DNA from: Oscillospiraceae bacterium
GTDB taxonomy: Bacteria; Bacillota; Clostridia; Oscillospirales; Acutalibacteraceae
Direction of reading: 5' to 3'
Assembly (NCBI GenBank): GCA_910574935.1
Contig: CAJTCU010000001.1
Coordinates: 669,695 to 733,694, forward strand
Length of the DNA stretch: 64,000 bases
Under the pieces are notes generated by a model, which worked only from the letters and a program-made list of their open reading frames with translations, was not told the origin of the DNA and made no database searches. A program made the translations under genes and the position numbers. Below, in pieces: positions 8,874-16,313 of the stretch. Position 1 is the stretch's first letter; each line of letters starts with the position of its first letter.

Positions 8874-9307
8874 CGGAGCAAGACCTGGACCAGGTGGCCG
8901 CCCTGGAACAGGCGTGCTTTTCCCTGCCCTGGAGCCGGGAGGCCTTTGCCCAGGAGCTGGCAGCAGAAAACGCCGTTTACCTGGTTGCCCGAGAGGACGG
9001 CCAGGTGGTGGGATATGGGGGGATGCGTTTTGTCCTGGACGAATTTTATGTGGATAACATTGCTGTGGCGGCCCAGCGCCGCCGCCAGGGGGTCGGCCGG
9101 GCGCTGGTGGCCGCCCTGGTAGAGCGGGCCCGGGCAGGGGGCGGGGCCTTTATCACCCTGGAGGTACGCGCCTCCAACCAGGGGGCCACGGCCCTGTATG
9201 CGGAACAGGGCTTTGCTGTGGCGGGGCGGCGCAGGGGATTTTACACCCATCCCAAAGAGGACGCCCTGCTGATGACCAAGGAGCTTTTGCAACAAGAACC
9301 CCGCTAG
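8855..9307 (+). CDS. rimI: Ribosomal-protein S18-alanine N-acetyltransferase
   Basis: A 150-residue GNAT-fold enzyme. The likely start is GTG at 8855 (MHIREMTEQDLDQV, matching the usual RimI N terminus) with AAAGGAAGGGGG upstream; the long frame before it is a shadow of the phosphatase. Conserved elements are YVDNIAVA followed by the acetyl-CoA loop RRRQGVGRALV, then LEVRASNQGATALYAEQGF. Family function is N-terminal acetylation of ribosomal protein S18. It sits 70 nt before tsaD, a common neighbourhood, although tsaB and tsaE are not in the window. Confidence 0.92.
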   Translation: MHIREMTEQDLDQVAALEQACFSLPWSREAFAQELAAENAVYLVAREDGQVVGYGGMRFVLDEFYVDNIAVAAQRRRQGVGRALVAALVERARAGGGAFITLEVRASNQGATALYAEQGFAVAGRRRGFYTHPKEDALLMTKELLQQEPR

Positions 9308-9377
9308 TCCGCCGCGCCAGGCCAAGAGGCCGGACTGGATTTTTAACAATTTTTTATATAGATTAGGAGATACGCGC

Positions 9378-10400
9378 ATGATCATTCTGGGACTAGAGAC
9401 CTCCTGTGACGAAACCGCCGCCGCGCTGGTGGAGGACGGACGCAATGTTTTATCCTCCGTGGTGGCAAGCCAAGTAGAGGAACACAAAATATACGGCGGC
9501 GTGGTGCCTGAAATAGCCTCTCGCCGCCACAGCGAGGCCATTGTGGCCGTAACCCAGCAGGCCCTTTTGCAGGCCGGCCTGGAGCTAAAGGACCTTTCCG
9601 CCCTGGCCGTTACCTATGCCCCGGGGCTCATTGGCGCGCTGCTGGTGGGGGTGAACTTTGCCAAGGGCCTGGCTCTTTCCACCGGTCTGCCCCTGGCCCC
9701 TGTGCACCACCTGCGGGGACATATTGCCGCCAACTATCTGTGCCACCCAGACCTGGCCCCGCCCTTTTTGTGCCTGGTGGTTTCGGGGGGGCACACCCAC
9801 ATTGTCCAGGTAGAGGACTATACCCACATGCAGGTGCTGGCCCGCACCCGAGACGACGCGGCGGGAGAGGCCTTTGACAAGGCGGCCCGGGCCATGGGCA
9901 TTCCCTACCCCGGCGGGGTGGAAATGGACAAGCTGGCGGAAACCGGCGACCCAGAGGCCTATCGCCTGCCCCGGCCCCGGGTAGAGGGCAGTCCCCTGGA
10001 CTTTAGCTTTTCCGGATTAAAGACCGCTGCCCTGAACCTGCTGCACAACGCCGCCCAGCGGGGAGAGGCGGTGAACGTGCCGGGCCTGTGCGCCTCGTAT
10101 CGAAAAGCGGTGGTGGGCTGCCTGGTGGAGAACTTCCGCAAAGCGGCCCAGCAGACCCGGGCAAAAAAACTGGCGGCTGCGGGGGGTGTTTCGGCCAACC
10201 GGCTGCTGCGCCGGGAACTGGAGGCCCTGGCCAAAGAGCTGGGGCTGCCGCTGTACATGCCGCGGCTGGAGTTTTGTGGGGACAACGGGGCTATGATCGC
10301 GGCCCAGGGGTACTATGAGGCCTTAACAGGAAACATCCGCGGCGCGGACCTAAACGCCTACGCCCAAAAGGACATCGCCCAAAGCCCCGCGGCGGTTTAA
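9378..10400 (+). CDS. tsaD: tRNA N6-adenosine threonylcarbamoyltransferase
   Basis: A 340-residue ASKHA-fold enzyme that, with TsaB and TsaE, transfers threonylcarbamoyl from TC-AMP to A37 of ANN-decoding tRNAs. Visible motifs are the N-terminal LETSCDETAAALV, the metal-binding HLRGH (about residues 111-115), VSGGHTH, and the C-terminal CGDNGAMIA. The length is normal. AGGAGATACGCGC lies before the ATG. It is the third gene of the phosphatase-rimI-tsaD run. Confidence 0.96.
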   Translation: MIILGLETSCDETAAALVEDGRNVLSSVVASQVEEHKIYGGVVPEIASRRHSEAIVAVTQQALLQAGLELKDLSALAVTYAPGLIGALLVGVNFAKGLALSTGLPLAPVHHLRGHIAANYLCHPDLAPPFLCLVVSGGHTHIVQVEDYTHMQVLARTRDDAAGEAFDKAARAMGIPYPGGVEMDKLAETGDPEAYRLPRPRVEGSPLDFSFSGLKTAALNLLHNAAQRGEAVNVPGLCASYRKAVVGCLVENFRKAAQQTRAKKLAAAGGVSANRLLRRELEALAKELGLPLYMPRLEFCGDNGAMIAAQGYYEALTGNIRGADLNAYAQKDIAQSPAAV

Positions 10401-10481
10401 GGATAGGCGGAGCGGGGCGGGGCTCTCCCGTTTTTCCAGCAATAAACGAGAGCCCTGGCACACCCAGGCCTGAAAAATCCC

Positions 10482-10510
10482 TTGAAACGCCCCCTTTAAC
10501 ATGATATAAT
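10482..10510 (+). promoter_or_regulatory. Promoter of pheS-pheT, upstream of an inserted repeat
   Basis: TTGAAA (10482-10487), 17-nt spacer, TATAAT (10505-10510). The next feature downstream is family B copy B2, so the repeat would be transcribed as part of the pheS leader. Confidence 0.65.
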
Positions 10511-10525
10511 TAGTAGGATACCGAC

Positions 10526-10690
10526 TAGGGCTTGTTTGAAAATAGATGGGATGACGAATTTTTGACGAGGGAAGGTCCATTGCAAGGAGAATCCCGCAGG
10601 TTAACCTAGGGGTTGACGAGGATTTTCGACGCGGAAAGCAGCCTCTTCTGGGAAAAAAGACGGCGTTTTCGATGTTTTAAACAAGCCCTA
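10526..10690. repeat. Family B repeat, copy B2 (165 bp)
   Basis: TAGGGCTTGTTTGAAAA at the left; AAACAAGCCCTA at the right. It lies between the pheS promoter and the pheS start codon. Confidence 0.85.
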
Positions 10691-10718
10691 TGCATCCGAT
10701 GTGAAAGGACGTCTGAAT

Positions 10719-11747
10719 ATGAAGGAAAAAATCGACGGGCTGCGAAACGCTTTTGAACAGGAGCTGACCGCGGCCTCTACCAGCGAGGCCATTGAAAAGC
10801 TTCGGATCGCCTATCTTGGAAAAAAAGGCTCTGTCACAGGCCTTTTAAAGGATCTGAAGGACGTGGGCGCCCAGCAGAAAAAGGAACTGGGGCAGCATAT
10901 TAACCAGCTGAAAAGGCAGGTGGAAGAGCGGCTGGCCCAGCAGGTAGAGGCCGTAAAAGCTGCCGAGGAGCAACTGCTTATTGACAGCGCCGACTCCTAT
11001 GACGTGACCCTGCCCACTGGGGGCGGGGAGGGATCTTACCACCCCATTACCATTGTACAGCGGCAGCTGGAAGAAATTTTTGTCTCCATGGGCTTTACGG
11101 TGGAGGACTATAAAGAAATTGTCACAGACTACGAGTGCTTTGAGGCCGTGAATATTCCCAAGGACCACCCGGCCCGGGACATGCAGGACACCTTCTACCT
11201 TGAAAACGGGCAGCTGCTGAAAACCCATACCTCTGCCGCCCAGAACGCCATTCTGCGCAAGTACGGCGCCCCCTGCCGGGCCATTTTTCCAGGGCGGTGC
11301 TTCCGCAACGAGGCCACCGACGCCAGCCACGAAACCACCTTTTTCCAGATGGAAGGCATGATGGTGGACAAGAACATTTCTATCTCCAACCTAATCTACT
11401 TTATGAAAACCATGCTCTCCCAGGTGTTCGAGCGGGATGTAAAGGTACGGCTGCGGCCGGGCTTTTTCCCCTTTGTGGAGCCGGGCTTCGAGCTGGACAT
11501 CAGCTGTCTGATCTGCGGGGGCGAGGGGTGCTCTACCTGCCACCATTCGGGATGGATTGAGCTGTGTCCCTGCGGGATGATTCATCCCAATGTATTAAAA
11601 GCCGGGGGCGTGGACCCAGAGCAGTATACAGGGTTTGCCTTTGGATTGGGGCTAACCCGGCTGGTGATGATGAAGTACGGGGTAAAAGACATCCGGGACC
11701 TAAATAGCGGAAACCTAAAGGCCCTAAGCCAGTTTAAACACGAATAG
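10719..11747 (+). CDS. pheS: Phenylalanine--tRNA ligase alpha subunit
   Basis: A 342-residue catalytic subunit of the alpha2-beta2 synthetase. The start is ATG 10719 with AAAGGA 9 nt upstream; an upstream in-frame GTG at 10701 is less likely. An N-terminal coiled coil (about residues 1-85) binds tRNA. The class II core shows motif 2 FRNEATDASHETTFFQMEG and motif 3 GFAFGLGLTRLVMMKYG. A cysteine-rich insertion CLICGGEGCSTC...CPCGM is typical of the bacterial alpha subunit. pheT follows after a 180-nt spacer that contains a GC-rich repeat. Confidence 0.97.
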   Translation: MKEKIDGLRNAFEQELTAASTSEAIEKLRIAYLGKKGSVTGLLKDLKDVGAQQKKELGQHINQLKRQVEERLAQQVEAVKAAEEQLLIDSADSYDVTLPTGGGEGSYHPITIVQRQLEEIFVSMGFTVEDYKEIVTDYECFEAVNIPKDHPARDMQDTFYLENGQLLKTHTSAAQNAILRKYGAPCRAIFPGRCFRNEATDASHETTFFQMEGMMVDKNISISNLIYFMKTMLSQVFERDVKVRLRPGFFPFVEPGFELDISCLICGGEGCSTCHHSGWIELCPCGMIHPNVLKAGGVDPEQYTGFAFGLGLTRLVMMKYGVKDIRDLNSGNLKALSQFKHE

Positions 11748-11825
11748 CCGCGAAGCGGCGGGGGCGGCAGAGCGCGAGGCAGCGTCTCACGGCCTTGCTC
11801 TTGCCCTTAAAAAGGCGGCGCGAAA
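11748..11825. repeat. Family C GC-rich intergenic repeat, copy C1
   Basis: Starts CCGCGAAGCGGCGGGGG and contains GGCCTTGCTCTTGCCCTTAA followed by GGCGGCGCG. The same order of blocks (GCGAAGC, G-run, CCTTGCYCTTAA, GCGGCGCG) recurs at 20031, 22775, 31975 and, inverted, at 32455. Here it separates pheS from pheT. Confidence 0.55.
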
Positions 11826-11927
11826 GAAAAAGCGGAGGAAGAAAGTTCCCCCGCGCCCCGTCTGTCTGCCGAACTTTTTGGCGGACTGCTAAAAACAATC
11901 AACCTTTATTCTGAAAGAAGGGAAACC

Positions 11928-14288
11928 ATGTTAATCTCTATGAACTGGATCGGCGATTTCGTCGACCTTTCCGGTCTGGACCTCCCCGCCCTTATCCAGC
12001 GCTTCACCCTTTCCACCGCCGAGGTGGAGGACGTGTACCAGATGGGCCGGGGCCTAAAGGACGTGGTGGCCGGTAAAATTCTCTCCGTGGAAAACCACCC
12101 CGACTCTAAAAAGCTCCACCTATTGAAGGTGGACGGCGGCGATAAAATTTATGACGTCGTCTGCGGCGCGCCCAACGTGCGGGAGGGCCTGATGGTCCCC
12201 TTTGTCAAGGAGGGCGGCCAGGTGGACGGTCAGGACATCCGCTGCGCCAAGATTGCCGGATACGAGTCGCACGGCATGTGCTGCTCGGAAAAGGAGCTGG
12301 GCATCTCCGCCGACCACTCCGGCCTGATGGAGCTGCCCCAGGATACCCCCGTAGGCCGGGATATCACCGAAATCTATGACATCATCGACACCGTGTTCGA
12401 AGTGGACAACAAGTCCCTGACCAACCGCCCGGACCTGTGGGGCCACTACGGCATTGCCCGGGAGTTCGCCGCCCTGGCCGGCCGGGCGCTACGGCCCCTG
12501 GAGACCGTGTCCCTAGCGGCCTATGACCAACTGGAGCCCATTGACATTGACGTCGTGGACAAAGAGCTCTGCTTCCGCTACACAGGCCTGAAGGTGCGGA
12601 ATATTACCAAAAAGGTGAGCCCTGTCAACATGCGCATCCGTTTGTTCTACTGCGGCAGCCGGGCCATCAACCTCTTGGCCGACCTGACCAACTATCTGAT
12701 GCTGGAAATGGGCCAGCCCATGCACGCCTTTGACTGCGCCAAGGTGGACAGCATCCAGGTCCGGCGCTTTGACACGCCCTTTGCCTTTACCACCCTGGAC
12801 GGCGTAGAGCGAAAGGTGGACGAGAACACCCTGATGATCTGCTGCAAGGACCAGCCCGTGGCCGTTGCGGGTATTATGGGCGGCCTGGACTCGGAGATTG
12901 AGGACAGTACGGACAGCCTGCTGCTGGAATCCGCCAACTTCGACGCCCCCAGCGTGCGGAAGTCCTCCTCCCGGCTGGGCCTGCGCACAGACGCCTCCAT
13001 GCGCTATGAAAAAACCCTGGATCCGGAAATGACGGACGCGGCCATTGGCCGGTTTATGAAGCTGCTGACCGAGATCGACCCTGGGGTGCAGGTGATTTCC
13101 CGGCTGACCGACGTGTATGTAAAGCGCTACCCCAAGGTGGAGCTCACCTTTGACAAAGCCTATGTGGACCTGTACACAGGCATTGCGATTGATAACCAGC
13201 GGATTCTTAGCACCCTGCGCTCCCTGGGCTTTGGGGCGGAGCTTGCTGGCGAAACCTTCACCGTGCAGGTGCCCAGCTGGCGGGCCACCAAGGACGTGAC
13301 TATTAAGGCGGACATTATTGAGGAGATCACCCGTATTTACGGCTATGATAATTTTAATATCTCCACGACCCTTAGCCCCCTTTACCCCCAAAAGAAGAGC
13401 CAAGAAAATAAAACGGATAATTTTGTAAAGGATATTCTTGTACAGAGCTGCCGGCTGCACGAGGTGCACTCGTACATCTGGGAGAACGTGAAGCAGTGCA
13501 GGGAGCTGGGCCTGGAGCCAGTGGAGAATGTAAAGCTGGCCAACGCCCAGAACCCGGACCTGACCACCCTGCGGAACAGCATGGGCCCCACCCTGCTGGG
13601 CTGTGTGCAGGAAAACAAGGCTTTTTCTACAGAGTTTGGCGTGTTCGAAATCGGCCGGGTCTGTGAGGGCTTGGATGAGAGCGGCCTGTGCAAAGAGGCC
13701 AAAAAGCTGGGTATTGCCCTGTACAGCCGGGTAAAGGGCGAGCGGGAGCTGTTCTTTGAGCTTTTGGACATGCTGAAAGCCCTGGGCGCAAGCATTAAAA
13801 GGGCCCAGCTGACCTTTGCCCATGGAGAGCCCGCCTACAACTGGCAGCACCCCAAAAACACGGCTTATATCCATTATAACGGAGAAGTGTTGGGCTGGCT
13901 TTGCGCCCTGCGGCCCTCGGTGGGGCAGAAGCTGGACCGCAAAGCGGCGGTGGTCTGCGCTCAGCTGGATATGGACCGGTTCGCGGCCATTCCCGCCGCC
14001 GATGTGACCTATCAAGGACCCTCCCGGTTCCCGGGCATAGACATCGACCTATCTCTTGTGGTGCCCCAGGGCCTGTGCTATGCGGATATGGAGCCTGCCT
14101 GGCGGGGCGCCGCTGCCCTAAGCGGGGTGTCTCTCATCGACTCCTTTACCCAAAACGGTCAGAAGAGCCTGACCCTGCGGTTCGCGTTCTCTTCAGGAGA
14201 AAAGACGCTGTCTAAAGAAGAGGTGCAGCCCTGGGTAGACGGCATTGTAGAAAAGCTGGGCGAAAAGGGCGTGGCTTTAAGGGGATAA
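11928..14288 (+). CDS. pheT: Phenylalanine--tRNA ligase beta subunit
   Basis: A 786-residue subunit. Order of domains: EMAP/OB-fold tRNA-binding domain (about 40-150), B3/B4 editing domain that hydrolyses Tyr-tRNA(Phe) (about 210-390), B5 domain (about 395-470), class II-like core without catalytic motifs (about 480-680), and a C-terminal ferredoxin-like anticodon-binding domain (FDX-ACB, about 690-786, SRFPGIDIDLSLVV). GAAAGAAGGGAAACC precedes the ATG. Together with pheS it forms the complete enzyme. Confidence 0.97.
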   Translation: MLISMNWIGDFVDLSGLDLPALIQRFTLSTAEVEDVYQMGRGLKDVVAGKILSVENHPDSKKLHLLKVDGGDKIYDVVCGAPNVREGLMVPFVKEGGQVDGQDIRCAKIAGYESHGMCCSEKELGISADHSGLMELPQDTPVGRDITEIYDIIDTVFEVDNKSLTNRPDLWGHYGIAREFAALAGRALRPLETVSLAAYDQLEPIDIDVVDKELCFRYTGLKVRNITKKVSPVNMRIRLFYCGSRAINLLADLTNYLMLEMGQPMHAFDCAKVDSIQVRRFDTPFAFTTLDGVERKVDENTLMICCKDQPVAVAGIMGGLDSEIEDSTDSLLLESANFDAPSVRKSSSRLGLRTDASMRYEKTLDPEMTDAAIGRFMKLLTEIDPGVQVISRLTDVYVKRYPKVELTFDKAYVDLYTGIAIDNQRILSTLRSLGFGAELAGETFTVQVPSWRATKDVTIKADIIEEITRIYGYDNFNISTTLSPLYPQKKSQENKTDNFVKDILVQSCRLHEVHSYIWENVKQCRELGLEPVENVKLANAQNPDLTTLRNSMGPTLLGCVQENKAFSTEFGVFEIGRVCEGLDESGLCKEAKKLGIALYSRVKGERELFFELLDMLKALGASIKRAQLTFAHGEPAYNWQHPKNTAYIHYNGEVLGWLCALRPSVGQKLDRKAAVVCAQLDMDRFAAIPAADVTYQGPSRFPGIDIDLSLVVPQGLCYADMEPAWRGAAALSGVSLIDSFTQNGQKSLTLRFAFSSGEKTLSKEEVQPWVDGIVEKLGEKGVALRG

Positions 14289-14461
14289 ATCCGGCCAAAA
14301 GAAACCCGCGCGAAGCGAAAAAGGGCCGTATCACCCAAAAGAGAGGGCCCGCTGCGCATCTTTTCCCAGGCTTTTGAAAGGGATTGCCCCAAGAGCATGC
14401 ATATGGTAAAATAAAGGAATAAAAAAAGAAACGAGAAAACGAGCGAAAGAAAAACAGGACA

Positions 14462-15094
14462 TGCCCGAAATGTGGAAAGACGGAAGGGCAGGTAAAAATG
14501 GGGTACAACCGCTCTGGAACGCAGAGGTATAAGTACAAGGAATGTGGAGCGGCATCCACTCCAGCCGCCAAACGGCATGAATACGCAAAAGAGACAAGGC
14601 AATCAGAATGTATTATGCCGGCGTCCGTGGAAGGGGTGTGGGGAAAATCCTGCATATGAGCAAATCCAATGCTATGAATTGGATAAAAAAAGAGCGCAAA
14701 AGCGGAAGCGGAACCGTGCAAAACCTCAAAGTTGAGAACGGTCGAATGGGATGAGCCGTATTAGTTTCTGGAGCGCAAGCCGCACACAGACCCCCGGGAG
14801 AATGTCTATATCTATCATGACGAGAGTGAGCAGAACCCTCACAACAGATTGTGGGTCATAGGGAGCGCCGATCCATCTTCCGCGGCGCTCCAGAAGATAG
14901 TGGACGCGGCTCCCGAGGCAGAATGGTACTGTACAGATGGATACTATGATTATTGGGCCGTCATTTTTCCCGGAAAGCATAGGTTCAGTATCCATGATAA
15001 AAGGGATACGTTCACTGTAGAAAGCGTCCATGCGGATTTGCGCCACTACCCCTTTGAAACTTCCCCTTGCAATTGTCCTAAAAGTCTAGTATGA
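14462..15094 (+). pseudogene. IS1-family transposase remnant
   Basis: Three consecutive frames give one IS1-type transposase. A zinc ribbon CPKCGKTEG...RYKYKECGA starts at 14462, an HTH-like MYYAGVRGRGVGKILHMSKSNAMNWIKK follows in a second frame near 14607, and the catalytic part VEWDEPY(stop)FLERK...YCTDGYYDYW...KHRFSIHDKRDTFTVESVHADLRHY lies in a third frame (ending near 15094). At least two frameshifts and one amber codon break it, so it cannot encode an active enzyme. The DDE-type aspartate of the DGYYDY block remains. Terminal inverted repeats were not identified. Confidence 0.8.
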
Positions 15095-15141
15095 TATAGT
15101 AAACACGGTCTATAAAGGGGTCCGTTACCTCTTTATAGACC
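15067..15141 (+). promoter_or_regulatory. Promoter plus 5' leader hairpin before ireB
   Basis: TTGCAA (15067-15072), 17-nt spacer, TATGAT (15090-15095). The expected transcript starts close to a long hairpin: GGTCTATAAAGGGG (15107-15120) pairs with CCTCTTTATAGACC (15128-15141). No T-run follows, so it looks like a leader structure, not a terminator. The promoter lies at the very end of the IS1 remnant. Confidence 0.55.
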
Positions 15142-15199
15142 AGCGGCAAAGCCATTTGCTGCATCATTAAACAATAAAATGGAAATGGAGGTGGCCGCG

Positions 15200-15451
15200 T
15201 TGCCCGACGACCACAATACGATAACCTTCTCTCTGGACGAGGTGCGTGAAGCGGATATGAAGCGTATCCTGCTGGTGGTGTACGACGCCCTAAAGGAGAA
15301 AGGCTATAACCCTATCAGCCAGATCGTTGGCTATCTGCTGTCTGAGGACCCCACCTACATCACCACCCATAACAATGCCCGCAGCCTGATTCGCCGCATT
15401 GACCGGGACGAACTGCTAAAGGCAATGGTCCGCTCTTACCTAGGGGAATAG
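15200..15451 (+). CDS. ireB: IreB family regulatory phosphoprotein (UPF0297)
   Basis: An 83-residue cytoplasmic protein with the conserved UPF0297 body ([40 protein letters not shown]). In Enterococcus faecalis IreB is phosphorylated on N-terminal threonines by the PASTA kinase IreK. I chose TTG 15200 because AATGGAGGTGG lies 8 nt upstream; this places threonines at 7 and 9, as expected of the family. The ATG at 15179 has no ribosome-binding site. The usual neighbours ruvX and yrzB are absent. A conserved hypothetical gene follows. Confidence 0.88.
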   Translation: MPDDHNTITFSLDEVREADMKRILLVVYDALKEKGYNPISQIVGYLLSEDPTYITTHNNARSLIRRIDRDELLKAMVRSYLGE

Positions 15452-15506
15452 CCTTGGCAGGCAGCCTTTATGATTGACCTTATTAATTGAAAAGTGTGGT
15501 GACTAT

Positions 15507-15821
15507 ATGAGCGAGCAGAAAAAAACAAACCCTAATAAAGAGACGCAGGCTTTCCCTACCTATAAGGGCAAGCCCCTGGTGCGCTGTGGGGATACAATCT
15601 ACTACGGCAGCATGACGGATAAATACGTGATCAAAATGGATGTAAAATCCAAAAAGGACGTGGGCGGTCTGGAGGTGGCCGACAAGGTGACCGTACACCT
15701 GATGTATACCGACCCGGAGATCCGCACCCGCAAGCAGATTGTAAAAACCAGCGAAAAAGAGGGCCTTTATCTGGCCCTGGACATTGCCGAGGCCTGGCTA
15801 AACCGGGCCTTGGCCGAGTAA
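15507..15821 (+). CDS. Conserved hypothetical protein downstream of ireB
   Basis: A 104-residue protein, cytoplasmic, no TM segment, lysine-rich N terminus and a compact alpha/beta body (GKPLVRCGDTIYYGSMTDKYVIKMDV...TVHLMYTDPEIRTRKQIVKTSEKEGLYLALDIAEAWLNRAL). I do not recognise a named family. The ATG at 15507 has only a weak GGTGA site; the frame extends to 15474. It shares the ireB transcript, which ends at a strong terminator 7 nt after its stop. Confidence 0.7.
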   Translation: MSEQKKTNPNKETQAFPTYKGKPLVRCGDTIYYGSMTDKYVIKMDVKSKKDVGGLEVADKVTVHLMYTDPEIRTRKQIVKTSEKEGLYLALDIAEAWLNRALAE

Positions 15822-15827
15822 GAAAAA

Positions 15828-15860
15828 GGAACGCCCCAAGAGGTGGGCGTTCCTTTTTTA
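15828..15860 (+). terminator. Terminator of the ireB operon
   Basis: AGGAACGCCC (15828-15837) pairs perfectly with GGGCGTTCCT (15845-15854), followed by TTTTTTA. Confidence 0.92.
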
Positions 15861-15870
15861 TGGGATTTTA

Positions 15871-15914
15871 GGCAACACCGCGCAATACGGCGCTTAGAAT
15901 TGTGCGGTATTGCC
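15871..15914. repeat. Family A repeat, second short hairpin copy
   Basis: A 44-bp inverse-orientation copy of the element at 5801-5844 (GGCAACACCGCGCAAT ... ATTGTGCGGTATTGCC) with one internal change. It lies just after the ireB terminator. Confidence 0.8.
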
Positions 15915-16014
15915 TTTACCCTCTGCCAGGAAGCCCCCAGGGCGGCGTTTCACTCCACCAAAATCCGGCGGGGCCGCGGGGTTCGACCGCCCAAAGCAAA
16001 ATCTTTCCACCACA

Positions 16015-16044
16015 TTGACAAACGCCCCTTATTCGTGCTACAAT
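16015..16044 (+). promoter_or_regulatory. Promoter of feoA-feoB
   Basis: TTGACA (16015-16020), 18-nt spacer, TACAAT (16039-16044), then AATTTAAATT and AGGAGGGG before feoA. The small palindrome overlapping the start region could bind an iron regulator, but no clear Fur or DtxR box is visible. Confidence 0.7.
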
Positions 16045-16070
16045 TTAAATTAGTTAGGAGGGGATAACTT

Positions 16071-16313
16071 ATGGTACTACTGGATTGCCCCGCAGCCAGC
16101 GTCTGGCAGGTGGAGGCCCTGAACCTGCCCTTGGAGCTGGGCCGCAGGCTGGAAGCCCTGGGCATGATACCCGGTAGCCGGGTGGCTGTGCTGCGCAAGA
16201 AGCGCCGGGGCGCCATGATTATTACTGTGCGGGGAACCCGCTTCGCTGTGGGCCAAGACATCGCCGCCCATATCACCGTGAAAGAGGAAGGAGGCCCCCG
16301 CCATGCCCCGTGA
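16071..16313 (+). CDS. feoA: Ferrous iron transport protein A
   Basis: An 80-residue SH3-like cytoplasmic protein that assists FeoB. The body (LEALGMIPGSRVAVLRKKRRGAMIITVRGTRFAVGQDIAAHI) matches FeoA. AGGAGGGG lies upstream. Its 3' end overlaps the feoB start by 11 nt, which indicates coupled translation. Confidence 0.93.
   Translation: MVLLDCPAASVWQVEALNLPLELGRRLEALGMIPGSRVAVLRKKRRGAMIITVRGTRFAVGQDIAAHITVKEEGGPRHAP

Noticed and set aside
10401-10718. T-box riboswitch in the pheS leader
   Set aside because: No T-box core sequence or specifier-loop layout was found; most of the leader is a family B element.
14159-14721. Minus-strand hydrophobic open frames
   Set aside because: They lie opposite the recognisable IS1 transposase remnant and have no homology-like motifs.
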